From assembly GCA_050943135.1 (NCBI GenBank), contig JBMNOP010000016.1, positions 1-50,358 on the forward strand: a stretch of 50,358 bases of DNA. The letters are read 5' to 3'. The position numbers were made by a program, and so were the translations under genes. Position 1 is the first letter of the stretch. Every line of letters starts with the position of its first letter. Under the pieces are notes generated by a model, which saw only the letters and a list, made by a program, of their open reading frames with translations, made no database searches and had not been told where the DNA came from. Positions 43,331 through 50,358 of this stretch are shown piece by piece. The stretch is from RUG695 sp050943135. GTDB taxonomy: Bacteria; Planctomycetota; Planctomycetia; Pirellulales; Thermoguttaceae.

Positions 43331-45004
43331 TTAATCCGCCGCCCTTCGGATATCGTCGAGGGCTTGCTGTACCGAGACGTACCGGATACGTTTGCCTATG
43401 AGCTCCGGCCAGTCGGCCCGACCGACCACATCGCGTACCGGCCCTTTCATTCCGGCCAGCGCGAACTCTATGCCAGCCTCGTGGTAGACCTCCATGAAAC
43501 GTTCGAACGCCTCGACCGCGCAGCCGTCGATGTCGTTGACACCGGAAAAATCCATGACGATCCATCGTACGCCGGGTCGGTCTTGAACGGCGAGGCGCAA
43601 GAAATCTTCCAAAAAGGCCATGTTGGCAAAATAGAGCGAGGCGTCGACTCGCAGGATGAGGATGTCCGGATAGGTGGTCGCATTGGGATACCGTTTGACG
43701 TTGCGGAATCCGTCTTTCTCGGCGACGTAACCCAGCTCTGCGATGTGTGGGCGTGAGCTTCGCCAAATGAACACGAAGATGGAGAAGAGAGCGCCAAGCA
43801 GGACACCCCCTTCAACACCGAGGGCCAACGTGGCCCCAAACGTCAACACGAGGCTCAGTCCGTTGGCCAGCTTAACCGTGAGCAATTTCTTGGCCGTTCT
43901 CAGATCGACGAGTCCGGCGACCGCGACGACGATGATTGCGGCCAGCGCCGCGTTCGGAAGGTAATGGAGGAGGGGGGTGAGAAAGAGCAGGGTGAGGAGG
44001 ACTAAGGTCGCCGTCACTATCGAGGCCATGCCCGTTTTGGCCCCGGCTTGGTGGTTGACGGCCGTGCGGGAGAATCCGCCGGTGATCGGAAAGCCGCTCG
44101 ACATCGCGGCGGCAATGCTTGCCAAGCCAAGGGCGCATAATTCACGGTTCGGTTCGACCCGATACCGCTCCTTCACCGCAATGACCTGCGCAATGGAAAT
44201 CGATTCGACGAAACCGACCAACACGATGGTCAGGGCCGCGGGAATCAACGCCCGAACCGTTCCGGCATCGAACACGGGCAGACTTGGCCTTGGCAGGCCG
44301 GCCGGCACGCTCCCGACAATACTGACCCCTGCCTCGTCGAGGCGTAGGACGCGGACAATGACAGTGGCGACGATCACCACGAAGATGGCCGCGGGAAATC
44401 GAGGCCATCGCTTCTTGAAAAAGAGTAGGAAAAAGATGCAGCCGACCCCAAGAAGCAGCGTCGCGGGATGGGTCTCGCCGATCCGCCGTCCGGTTTCTGT
44501 CAGCAGACTCACGACGGATTGTTGCGACGCAAGCGGAATTCCCAGCAAATGTTTCAGTTGGCTCAGGGCGATAAGGATAGCCGCGGCGGAGGTCAGTCCG
44601 CTGACCACGGCGTGGGAGAGGAAGTTGACCAGGAATCCCAGGCGCAAGAGCCCCATGGCCATCTGAATGGTGCCGACCATCACACACAACAAGAGGACGG
44701 CATTGACGTAATCCGCGCTTCCCGGCTCGGCAATCGAGGAACACCGTTCAAAGGTTACCATCGAAATGATCGCCACCGGTCCGACGGCCAGATGCCGGGA
44801 CGAGCCGAATGCCGTGTAAACCAGCAGGGGGACGATCGATGCGTAAAGCCCCATCACCGGCGGCAGGCCGGCGAGGATCGCGTAGGCCATCCCCTGGGGG
44901 ACGAGCATCACCGCCACCACGGCGCCGGCCGTCAGATCGCTTGGCCAATCGCTGCGTTTATAGTTCCGGAGCCAGTTGTAGGCGGGGATAATCCGGCCAA
45001 GCAT
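43331..45004 (-). CDS. SulP-family anion permease with STAS domain
   Basis: A 557-residue SLC26/SulP transporter, probably for sulfate or a related anion. The core has about 12-14 membrane helices. The N-terminal DLTAGAVVAVMLVPQGMAYA and the GLYASIVPLLVYTAFGSSRH segment are family hallmarks. A C-terminal cytoplasmic STAS domain spans about 450-550 (DFSGVNDIDGCAVEAFERF). It is the last gene of a four-gene minus-strand operon (13, 12 and 30-nt gaps) headed by the persulfide dioxygenase gene. The context favours sulfate or thiosulfate, though bicarbonate and chloride SulP proteins exist. Confidence 0.92.
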   Translation of the reverse strand: MLGRIIPAYNWLRNYKRSDWPSDLTAGAVVAVMLVPQGMAYAILAGLPPVMGLYASIVPLLVYTAFGSSRHLAVGPVAIISMVTFERCSSIAEPGSADYVNAVLLLCVMVGTIQMAMGLLRLGFLVNFLSHAVVSGLTSAAAILIALSQLKHLLGIPLASQQSVVSLLTETGRRIGETHPATLLLGVGCIFFLLFFKKRWPRFPAAIFVVIVATVIVRVLRLDEAGVSIVGSVPAGLPRPSLPVFDAGTVRALIPAALTIVLVGFVESISIAQVIAVKERYRVEPNRELCALGLASIAAAMSSGFPITGGFSRTAVNHQAGAKTGMASIVTATLVLLTLLFLTPLLHYLPNAALAAIIVVAVAGLVDLRTAKKLLTVKLANGLSLVLTFGATLALGVEGGVLLGALFSIFVFIWRSSRPHIAELGYVAEKDGFRNVKRYPNATTYPDILILRVDASLYFANMAFLEDFLRLAVQDRPGVRWIVMDFSGVNDIDGCAVEAFERFMEVYHEAGIEFALAGMKGPVRDVVGRADWPELIGKRIRYVSVQQALDDIRRAAD

Positions 45005-45034
45005 GGGGCACCTTTCCTTTCCGGAACCCGACCG

Positions 45035-45589
45035 CTACAGACCCGCGCGCTCGATCCAGTAGAGCAACCCAATCACAGCCGCGGCAACCGGAAGAACAAT
45101 CACCCAGGGGTTGACGTTCAACAGGCGCGGGAAAGTGGGATTGCCGAAATCACCTTTGGAGAGGATCGGCTTGAGCTTCGGGTAGAGCGCGGCGAAGGCC
45201 GCGGCCCCAAGCAGCATGCCCACCACGCCGCCGAACAAGGCGTCGAGCGCCCCGTGGCCGATCGCGGCAACCGCGGTTCCGGGACAGTAGCCCAACATGC
45301 CGAAACCTATCCCGAAAATCAACGAGCCGGGGATCGTCGCCCCCAAAGAACCGGATTTGGGGTGTAATTGGGCCAGTCCGAGACTGGCAAGGAGATGGAC
45401 GCCGATCATCCCGGTGACCATTGCGGTCAACATGAGTTTGACGACCGTAAAATCCTTCAACAACAGTTGGTTGGCAATGACATCGTAGTACGTCGCCCCG
45501 GATTTTTGGAGCAGGAACCCAAAACCGATGCCCAACAGAAATCCGAGCACCAGCTGGAGACAACGATTGGCGTGGAGAATCTTCAACAT
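45035..45589 (-). CDS. YeeE/YedE-type membrane protein (half B)
   Basis: A 184-residue protein of the YeeE/YedE (TsuA) fold, about five to six membrane helices. The conserved Cys of such proteins is in MLGYCPGTAVAAIG. TsuA imports thiosulfate through a chain of cysteines. Here the two halves are encoded as separate genes that probably pair into one channel. It lies between the other half and sulP in the same operon. Confidence 0.88.
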   Translation of the reverse strand: MLKILHANRCLQLVLGFLLGIGFGFLLQKSGATYYDVIANQLLLKDFTVVKLMLTAMVTGMIGVHLLASLGLAQLHPKSGSLGATIPGSLIFGIGFGMLGYCPGTAVAAIGHGALDALFGGVVGMLLGAAAFAALYPKLKPILSKGDFGNPTFPRLLNVNPWVIVLPVAAAVIGLLYWIERAGL

Positions 45590-45601
45590 GGATGGGACTC
45601 C

Positions 45602-46123
45602 TTAGTTCAGGATGACGTAATAAATGAGCATGGTTGTGGCAATACCGCCGACGAAGAAGCCAATGGCCGCGATCCAACTGCTGACGGCGAGTTGGAGCGT
45701 TCCGCTGATGCCGTGTCCGCTGGTACATCCTCCCGCCCAACGGGCGCCGAATCCGGCGAGAAACCCGCCCAGCAGTGCGACAAGCCAACGGGTCGGCGCG
45801 CATGTGCCGATTTCGGCGGCCCATTTCGCCGGCACCCACAGCCATTCAACTTGGCCCGCCAGCAGCGACGACGCCAACGCGCCAACCAGAACCCCAAAGA
45901 CGAGCATCCAGTCCCAGTCGATCCGGGGCGCGAACTGCTGATAGTAGGGCCTCTCGTCGACCTTTGGGCCGCGAAACAGTCGTTCCAAAAGGCCGGCGCT
46001 TTTGACGAAAGCCGTCGAACAACCAATCGGTTTGTTCGACAGCAGAAAAGCCAGCCAACTGAGCACGCCGATGCCGATTCCCACCGCATAGGGCGACCAT
46101 TGTGGCGTCGTGAAAATGTCCAT
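45602..46123 (-). CDS. YeeE/YedE-type membrane protein (half A)
   Basis: A 173-residue partner of the half downstream, with about four to five membrane helices. Its cysteines fall in IGCSTAFVK and WAGGCTSGHGISG, the two motifs conserved in the first half of TsuA/YeeE. It begins 13 nt after the dioxygenase stop and ends 12 nt before the next start. Pairs like this occur in proteobacterial bigR-type operons for H2S handling. Confidence 0.9.
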   Translation of the reverse strand: MDIFTTPQWSPYAVGIGIGVLSWLAFLLSNKPIGCSTAFVKSAGLLERLFRGPKVDERPYYQQFAPRIDWDWMLVFGVLVGALASSLLAGQVEWLWVPAKWAAEIGTCAPTRWLVALLGGFLAGFGARWAGGCTSGHGISGTLQLAVSSWIAAIGFFVGGIATTMLIYYVILN

Positions 46124-46136
46124 GAAAGAGTCCTCC

Positions 46137-47549
46137 TTAGTAATTGGTGCGTGGTCCGTGGGTCAATGCGCAAGTGGCGCACTCGGGCGCCAGACCGGCC
46201 GCTGTCCAAGCAGTCATTCCGCCCGCCATCACGGTCAGATTCTTGAATCCGTTCCGTTGAAGAATACTGCCGGCCGTACTGGCGCGGGCACCGCTCTTAC
46301 ACACGAGAACCGTCGTCGCTTCGCGGTCGAGTTCGTCGTGACGGTTGCGCGTCGCGGGAAGGGGCATATGTATCGCGCCGTTGATGTGGCTGAGTTCCCA
46401 CTCACCCAAAGCCCGCACGTCGAGAAGCGTTGCCGGTTTCTTCTTCTCGTCGCAGCAACGTTTGACCTCGAAGATGCTTGTCGTGGGGATATGGTCAATC
46501 GGCATCCCGCTGACAATCCACGGGCCCATGCCGCGATCAAGATACCCAACCACACGATCGAGTCCGACGCGACGCAACATCGTGGCCAACGCCGAAACCT
46601 GTTCATTTGCCGCGGCGACCAGAACGATCGGTTTGTCGGGCGGCAAGAGCCAGCCGGCGAAGGTCGAGAAGTTGTGGGCCGCGTCGATGTTGTAGGCACC
46701 GGGCACATGAGCGCCGCCAAAGGCGGAGTAGTCGCGGGTGTCGAGCACGATATGCCCCTGTTCCACCAGTGATTGCAGCTCTTTGGGAAAGATCGGCCGC
46801 GGCGACGGCATCTCGGCCACCAGCCCCGCGCCGCGGCGGTTGATGTCGGAACACCGGGCAAAATGGTCGGGCGCCTCGGGCATCCCGTCTAACAACGCTG
46901 TCTTGAACTCCGCCTCGGTTGCAAATTGAAGCGCGGGGTTGAACCGGCGCTCGTAACCGATCGTACTGACACGCATCGCGCCCATGGCCTTGCCGCAAAG
47001 TGAACCGGCCCCGTGGGCGGGATAGACCAGACAGGCGTCGGGCAGCCTGAGAAGCTTGTGCAGGTTCTCAAAAAGCTGGGAGGCCAGTTCGTCGCCCCGT
47101 CCCGGAAACAGGTCGGGACGCCCGACATCGCCCACGAAAAGGGTGTCGCCGGTGAAGACCGCTGCGGGCTCGTCCCCTCGCGAACGGTCGGTAACGACAA
47201 AGCAAACTCCGTCGGGGGTGTGACCGGGGGTGTCCAGCACCTTGACCTGCATATCTTCGATGTCAAAACTGTCGCCCTCGCCGACAGCCACGTGGTCGTA
47301 TGTGCAACCGCCCGATCGCGGCGCGTAGATTTTCGCCCCGGTAAGCCGCGCCAATTCGACATGTCCCGAGACGAAATCGGCGTGCAGATGGGTCTCTAAA
47401 ATATGGGTAATGGTAAGCCCCAGCCTTTTGGCCGCTGCAATGTACTCTTCGACATCACGTTTGGGATCGACGATGGCACAAGAGGTTTTGCCCCCAACGA
47501 GGTACGATAGGTGGGCTATCCCTTCGACGTAAAACTGTTCGATATGCAT
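46137..47549 (-). CDS. Persulfide dioxygenase-rhodanese fusion (CstB-like)
   Basis: A 470-residue protein with three parts. The N-terminal metallo-beta-lactamase domain (about 1-240) is of the ETHE1 type: H54-x-H56-x-D58 in ETHLHADFVSGH, DTPGHTPDG, and FTGDTLFVGDVGRPDL. A central rhodanese-like domain (about 255-345) lacks its Cys (LVAAANEQ where the active loop should be). The C-terminal rhodanese (about 365-455) has the active C417 in LVCKSGARAST. This is the layout of S. aureus CstB, which oxidises persulfide and makes thiosulfate. Cys residues near the end (ECATCAL) are extra. No CstR-like repressor is seen. It is the first gene of the sulfur operon. Confidence 0.92.
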   Translation of the reverse strand: MHIEQFYVEGIAHLSYLVGGKTSCAIVDPKRDVEEYIAAAKRLGLTITHILETHLHADFVSGHVELARLTGAKIYAPRSGGCTYDHVAVGEGDSFDIEDMQVKVLDTPGHTPDGVCFVVTDRSRGDEPAAVFTGDTLFVGDVGRPDLFPGRGDELASQLFENLHKLLRLPDACLVYPAHGAGSLCGKAMGAMRVSTIGYERRFNPALQFATEAEFKTALLDGMPEAPDHFARCSDINRRGAGLVAEMPSPRPIFPKELQSLVEQGHIVLDTRDYSAFGGAHVPGAYNIDAAHNFSTFAGWLLPPDKPIVLVAAANEQVSALATMLRRVGLDRVVGYLDRGMGPWIVSGMPIDHIPTTSIFEVKRCCDEKKKPATLLDVRALGEWELSHINGAIHMPLPATRNRHDELDREATTVLVCKSGARASTAGSILQRNGFKNLTVMAGGMTAWTAAGLAPECATCALTHGPRTNY

Positions 47550-47632
47550 TTCCGGCTCCTTTCGCAGGCGTGCAACAGTTCTGGTGCAATAGGCCTACCA
47601 CTGCCACAGAACCACCGATTCAACTCCGCCCC

Positions 47633-47661
47633 ATTATTATCAGAACCCTTTGCTCTGTCAA
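47633..47661 (-). promoter_or_regulatory. Strong promoter of the sulfur operon
   Basis: On the minus strand, a perfect TTGACA (47661-47656), 16-17 nt, then TAATAAT (TAATAA at 47639-47634 or AATAAT at 47638-47633). The start near 47626 leaves about 75 nt before the dioxygenase ATG. Confidence 0.8.
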
Positions 47662-48244
47662 GCTCGAGGAATAGGGACCGTTTCGGGTCATCGACTTGGG
47701 TAAAAAACGCCCCTGATCGACAAAGGTTATCCGAAAGAGAACGGCGACGGACCAATCCGCGGAAGTGGTTTCCCGAAATTTCTCAGTGATCAATTTCGCG
47801 TCTTCCGAACATTGTATCAAGCAACGCGTCTGGCGTCGTCTGCGAGGATTCCGATACCACGCTTCTGTCGTTGAAATCGATCGATACCATCCACGGATTT
47901 GCGCAATAGGCGACCGGGGCTTACCTCTCACAACCAAGCCAAAATTCGTCATCCGAAACGATCCCGAAGGTGCGGTCGGGTCGGGCATCGGTTTGGAGAT
48001 ATGGCCCGGCACGGAGGTCAGGGCGCGCGAACGATCGGCTTGAGTCGTGTCAATCGAATGGCCGACATGTCCCTTCTGGCATAGAGATTTACCCCCCTTC
48101 CTTCACCGACAGGGGCAAATCTGTTCGAATGGCCGTGTTCCGGAGGAACACTCAGCACTCACGGCATCTTTCGAGCAACCGATGATCGTCATGGGACAGA
48201 CCAAACAACCTTAAACCCACCGCTAAAGATCGACTCGGCCGAAC
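47662..48244. other. Gap without a recognised gene
   Basis: About 580 nt between the sulfur operon promoter and the radical SAM gene. No convincing frame on either strand (for example 47765-48043 + lacks family features). A small TCGGCCGA palindrome near 48233 follows the maturase stop without a T-run. Confidence 0.4.
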
Positions 48245-49624
48245 TCAGGACAATTCGGCTTGTCGCTGTGTAAGAATGTCGTAGGCTCGCTTTCTGGCCT
48301 CGGCGATTTCGCAATCGTTGTTGTTATCCCGAAGATAATCTCCCGTTTCCACAAGGGCATCTCCGGGGCAAAAAGAGCAAAAGTCGGAAATTTTGCAGTC
48401 GGTACACTTTCCTTTCCTTTGAAACCAACGCGTACCGAGCCAGTTACTCATACGTTCACCTTTAAGGATGTCATCAATCCTTGTTTCGGTGATATGTCCC
48501 AAAACATACGGAAATGCCAAGCATGGGGTAACGGCACCATTACGGAGAATGGATATCGAGGAACGCCCAGCACCGCAAAGAGGGTCATCAGGATTCTTTG
48601 GTGTATATTGACCGCGGACCAATTTCTCCGTTCCTTTATAGAGTGGCAAACCTTCCTGAAGAAGAACGTGAACCATGTTCTCTTGGCTGAGTCTTACTTG
48701 TTTTGTGGAAGAATCCCCATTCGTCTTCGACGTAATGTTGATATCGACGTGATGAGTGGCATTTAAAGATTTCGCCAGCTCGTTGATATTCAGCAGATCC
48801 GAATGATTGTGTGTAAGTACCGGACTCTTGAGTGCGGTCGGAACATCATAGGACTGAAACAGTCTCAGGCACCGATATGTTTTGTCAAACGAACCCTTGG
48901 TTCCCGTGATCGCATCATGAATATTCGGATCCGAGCTATAAATCGAGCATTGAACCGAATGCGGATAAAGATCACGGAGACGCTCTGCATTCATCGGTTC
49001 CGAAAGTATCTGTCCGTTTGTTAAGATGTCAAAAGACATCGAGAGAGAGCGTATATGTTCGATGATTTCCCAAATGTCTTTTCTCGCAAACGGGTCTCCT
49101 CCAGTCAGTATAATACGGAAGATTCCCAGATCACGTAACTGTGAAATGACTCCTTTCCATTCTTCGGCCGACAGCTCGTTGTTACACGAATGATCAGGAT
49201 TATAGCAATGAACACATCGGAGTTGACATCTCCACGTCAGCTCGCAGATAGCGGAATAGAGTCGGTTATCCTCTAATGATGAGTATAAAAAAGATCCGTC
49301 ATTCAACGGATGTCGTTGCGAACCGAATGTTTCGTCCTCTGGTTCAAAACCTTCAAATATCTGTGGCAGAATCGGTTTAAGCCACTCTTCCGTCTGTCTG
49401 ACGTATTCTTCCCCATGCACGCTGGACGAAACCCGTATTTCTTCCAATACGTTTGTAATGGTCTTCCCTTTTATAAGTTTTCCAAGCACTTTGGCCGCAT
49501 CGTTTTCAAACAAAATGAACCTGCGGCAGTAAAGAAGATCAACCGCTAAAGTCGGTTTTTTCGAGTCTAGATCGTATAGTCCGTAGGATACATCGTTTCG
49601 CAAGACCAGTTTCTTATTAGACAT
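48245..49624 (-). CDS. Radical SAM/SPASM peptide maturase with N-terminal RRE-like domain
   Basis: A 459-residue enzyme. Residues ~1-90 look like a PqqD-like RRE: strands, then FENDAAKVLGKLIKGKTI. The radical SAM core has C133-x3-C137-x2-C140 (WRCQLRCVHC) and the GGDP motif at 175-178. The SPASM region has C350, GX4C ending at C368, then C407-x2-C410-x5-C416-x2-C419 and C438, matching the auxiliary Fe-S pattern except that the last spacing is 2 rather than the more usual 3. Such enzymes form thioether, C-C or similar cross-links in short peptides. The 32-residue peptide gene lies 98 nt upstream on the same strand. AT-richer than the sulfur operon beside it. The exact chemistry is unknown. Confidence 0.93.
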   Translation of the reverse strand: MSNKKLVLRNDVSYGLYDLDSKKPTLAVDLLYCRRFILFENDAAKVLGKLIKGKTITNVLEEIRVSSSVHGEEYVRQTEEWLKPILPQIFEGFEPEDETFGSQRHPLNDGSFLYSSLEDNRLYSAICELTWRCQLRCVHCYNPDHSCNNELSAEEWKGVISQLRDLGIFRIILTGGDPFARKDIWEIIEHIRSLSMSFDILTNGQILSEPMNAERLRDLYPHSVQCSIYSSDPNIHDAITGTKGSFDKTYRCLRLFQSYDVPTALKSPVLTHNHSDLLNINELAKSLNATHHVDINITSKTNGDSSTKQVRLSQENMVHVLLQEGLPLYKGTEKLVRGQYTPKNPDDPLCGAGRSSISILRNGAVTPCLAFPYVLGHITETRIDDILKGERMSNWLGTRWFQRKGKCTDCKISDFCSFCPGDALVETGDYLRDNNNDCEIAEARKRAYDILTQRQAELS

Positions 49625-49670
49625 CTTCGAATCTCTCTAATAGTATAGTTAAACATAAATAACTAAACAT

Positions 49671-49705
49671 AAAAAACAGGGCCCCTGCCGAAAACAAGGA
49701 CCCTG
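49671..49705 (-). terminator. Hairpin with T-run between peptide and maturase genes
   Basis: On the minus strand CAGGGTCC (49705-49698) pairs with GGGCCCTG (49684-49677) around a 13-nt loop, followed by T6. It lies 17 nt after the peptide stop and probably lets only part of the transcripts reach the maturase gene, giving excess peptide. The effect on expression is inference. Confidence 0.75.
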
Positions 49706-49722
49706 GATGTATCGCCTACCGA

Positions 49723-49821
49723 TCAAGCCCCTCGATACATGATACCACATGTAGCTTCCGCCAGCTTCGGACAGCCATTTTCCAGAACCGTTTCAAAATA
49801 AGCATGCATCGTGAAATTCAT
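49723..49821 (-). CDS. Candidate RiPP precursor peptide (32 residues)
   Basis: The ATG at 49821 is preceded by a perfect AAGGAG (49834-49829) with a 7-nt spacer. The peptide has 32 residues. The first half, MNFTMHAYFETVLE, would be the leader, and the second half, NGCPKLAEATCGIMYRGA, the core with C17 and C25. It stands directly upstream of the radical SAM/SPASM gene on the same strand with a partial terminator between them, the usual RiPP layout. An upstream in-frame extension to 49947 lacks a ribosome site and is not used. The core resembles no precursor I can name; CGIMY faintly recalls the CGVY end of mycofactocin precursors, which is not evidence of kinship. Confidence 0.8.
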   Translation of the reverse strand: MNFTMHAYFETVLENGCPKLAEATCGIMYRGA

Positions 49822-49834
49822 AGGAGAACTCCTT

Positions 49835-50142
49835 ATGGTCAAAGTATGGGAATTTACATGCCGCTGACCGATCGACATTGTAAATGCCGGGAATAATATT
49901 TGCCCGACTCTGTTAAGATAACAAAAAAAAACAAAATGCAAGAACATTTATGAATAAATTAATTTTTCACAAAAATCCCCCAATTTCTCCATGCCGAAAT
50001 CAATTCGTTCGTCCCACTCACATTACAAACGACTTTACTATTTTGACTTCAGAAGTTGCCTTATGTTTTTCAGATGGTGTCAAGAATCTTTCGCAATTAT
50101 TTTAATAATTGCTTATGGTTTGGACTTGACTAAGATATAGTC
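49835..50142. other. AT-rich region between peptide gene and transposase
   Basis: About 300 nt, strongly AT-rich. On the minus strand TTGCAT (49941-49936) and TATCTT (49920-49915) with a 15-nt spacer could be the peptide promoter, but the fit is poor. No gene. The left end of the insertion sequence probably lies near the end of this stretch, but no terminal repeat could be defined. Confidence 0.4.
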
Positions 50143-50358
50143 ATGGACATGAAGACCTACGAATTGCTTGTTAAGAACAGCGTAACAGCCATGAAATATG
50201 TGTCGAAAAAAACACAAAAAAATCGACACCATTTTTGCCCTTTCTGTTGTTCGCGTAAATTTTGGAAACTTGGAGATGGACGCCGTCGTTGCCAACGTTG
50301 TCACAAGGCATTTCATGATCTTACCGGACGTTGGTGGAACAAAGTCAATCTTCCAATG
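50143..50358 (+). mobile_element. N-terminus of an IS1595-like transposase (cut by window end)
   Basis: The frame from the ATG at 50143 is open to the window end (72 codons). It has a zinc-ribbon C32-x2-C35 and C50-x2-C53 (FCPFCCSRKF, RRRCQRCHKAF), then DLTGRWW and KVNLP. This matches the zinc-ribbon start of IS1595/ISXO2-family transposases, which is followed by a DDE domain outside this window. It is not possible to say whether it is intact. TTGACT lies just upstream. Confidence 0.75.

Noticed and set aside
43977..45367. Plus-strand frames of 229 and 299 codons opposite sulP and yedE
   Set aside because: Antisense shadows in GC-rich coding DNA; the minus strand holds clear transporter genes.
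47560..47575. CAGGCGTG copy as a possible repeat of the tRNA-Arg 3' end
   Set aside because: Only eight bases match the tRNA end, too short to call an attachment site.
49822..49947. Longer 74-codon version of the precursor peptide
   Set aside because: The extension has no ribosome site and overlaps the strong AAGGAG of the shorter start.
1..50358. CRISPR arrays, riboswitches and rRNA genes
   Set aside because: No regularly spaced repeats, and no riboswitch or rRNA core that I could recognise on either strand.

Overview
The window looks like a piece of a Planctomycetota-type chromosome (moderate-to-high GC, roughly 55% by eye; no computation was done). The assignment is inference. It rests on the style of the protein sequences: a long YidC, sodium:solute symporters of the planctomycete kind, secreted carbohydrate enzymes, scattered short operons and several gene-poor gaps. 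No 16S or other decisive marker is present.

Layout. 0.2-5.1 kb: a four-gene cluster with overlapping ends (nucleoside-diphosphate-sugar dehydratase, DegT-type aminotransferase, GT4 glycosyltransferase, small phosphoglycosyl transferase). It resembles the PglF/PglE/GT/PglC logic for putting an amino-deoxysugar on undecaprenyl phosphate. 5.5-11.8 kb: housekeeping genes (a small conserved-looking ORF, a XerC/D recombinase, a soluble histidine kinase coupled to pnp, rpsO, and a 2-hydroxyacid dehydrogenase). 12-23 kb: a PaaK-like CoA ligase, a secreted GH78 alpha-L-rhamnosidase, pyrD and an RND efflux pair. 23.5-32.3 kb: carbohydrate metabolism and transport (alpha-glucan phosphorylase divergent from a secreted aldose epimerase, a Nif3-like protein, a TIM-barrel sugar isomerase-like protein, a cysteine hydrolase and an SSS symporter). 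33.4-43 kb: a WYL regulator, APS kinase, TsaB, a phosphoesterase, YidC carrying an apparent PDZ insertion, a serine hydrolase of the beta-lactamase fold, and two ATP-grasp ligases that overlap each other and the hydrolase gene.

A tRNA-Arg(TCG) at 43.12 kb marks a change of character. Beyond it lies a minus-strand sulfur operon: a CstB-like persulfide dioxygenase/rhodanese, two YeeE/YedE half transporters and a SulP permease, behind a strong sigma70-like promoter. Next comes a small AT-richer ribosomal-peptide cassette: a 32-residue peptide with two Cys, a hairpin, and a radical SAM/SPASM maturase with a probable N-terminal recognition domain. The window ends inside an IS1595-like transposase gene. 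This right-hand 7 kb looks like accessory DNA beside a tRNA gene.

The best candidates for something not yet described are the peptide plus radical SAM cassette (48.2-49.8 kb) and the translationally coupled hydrolase/ATP-grasp/ATP-grasp trio (40.2-43.0 kb). The PDZ-containing YidC is also worth a look. No CRISPR array, rRNA or riboswitch was recognised.
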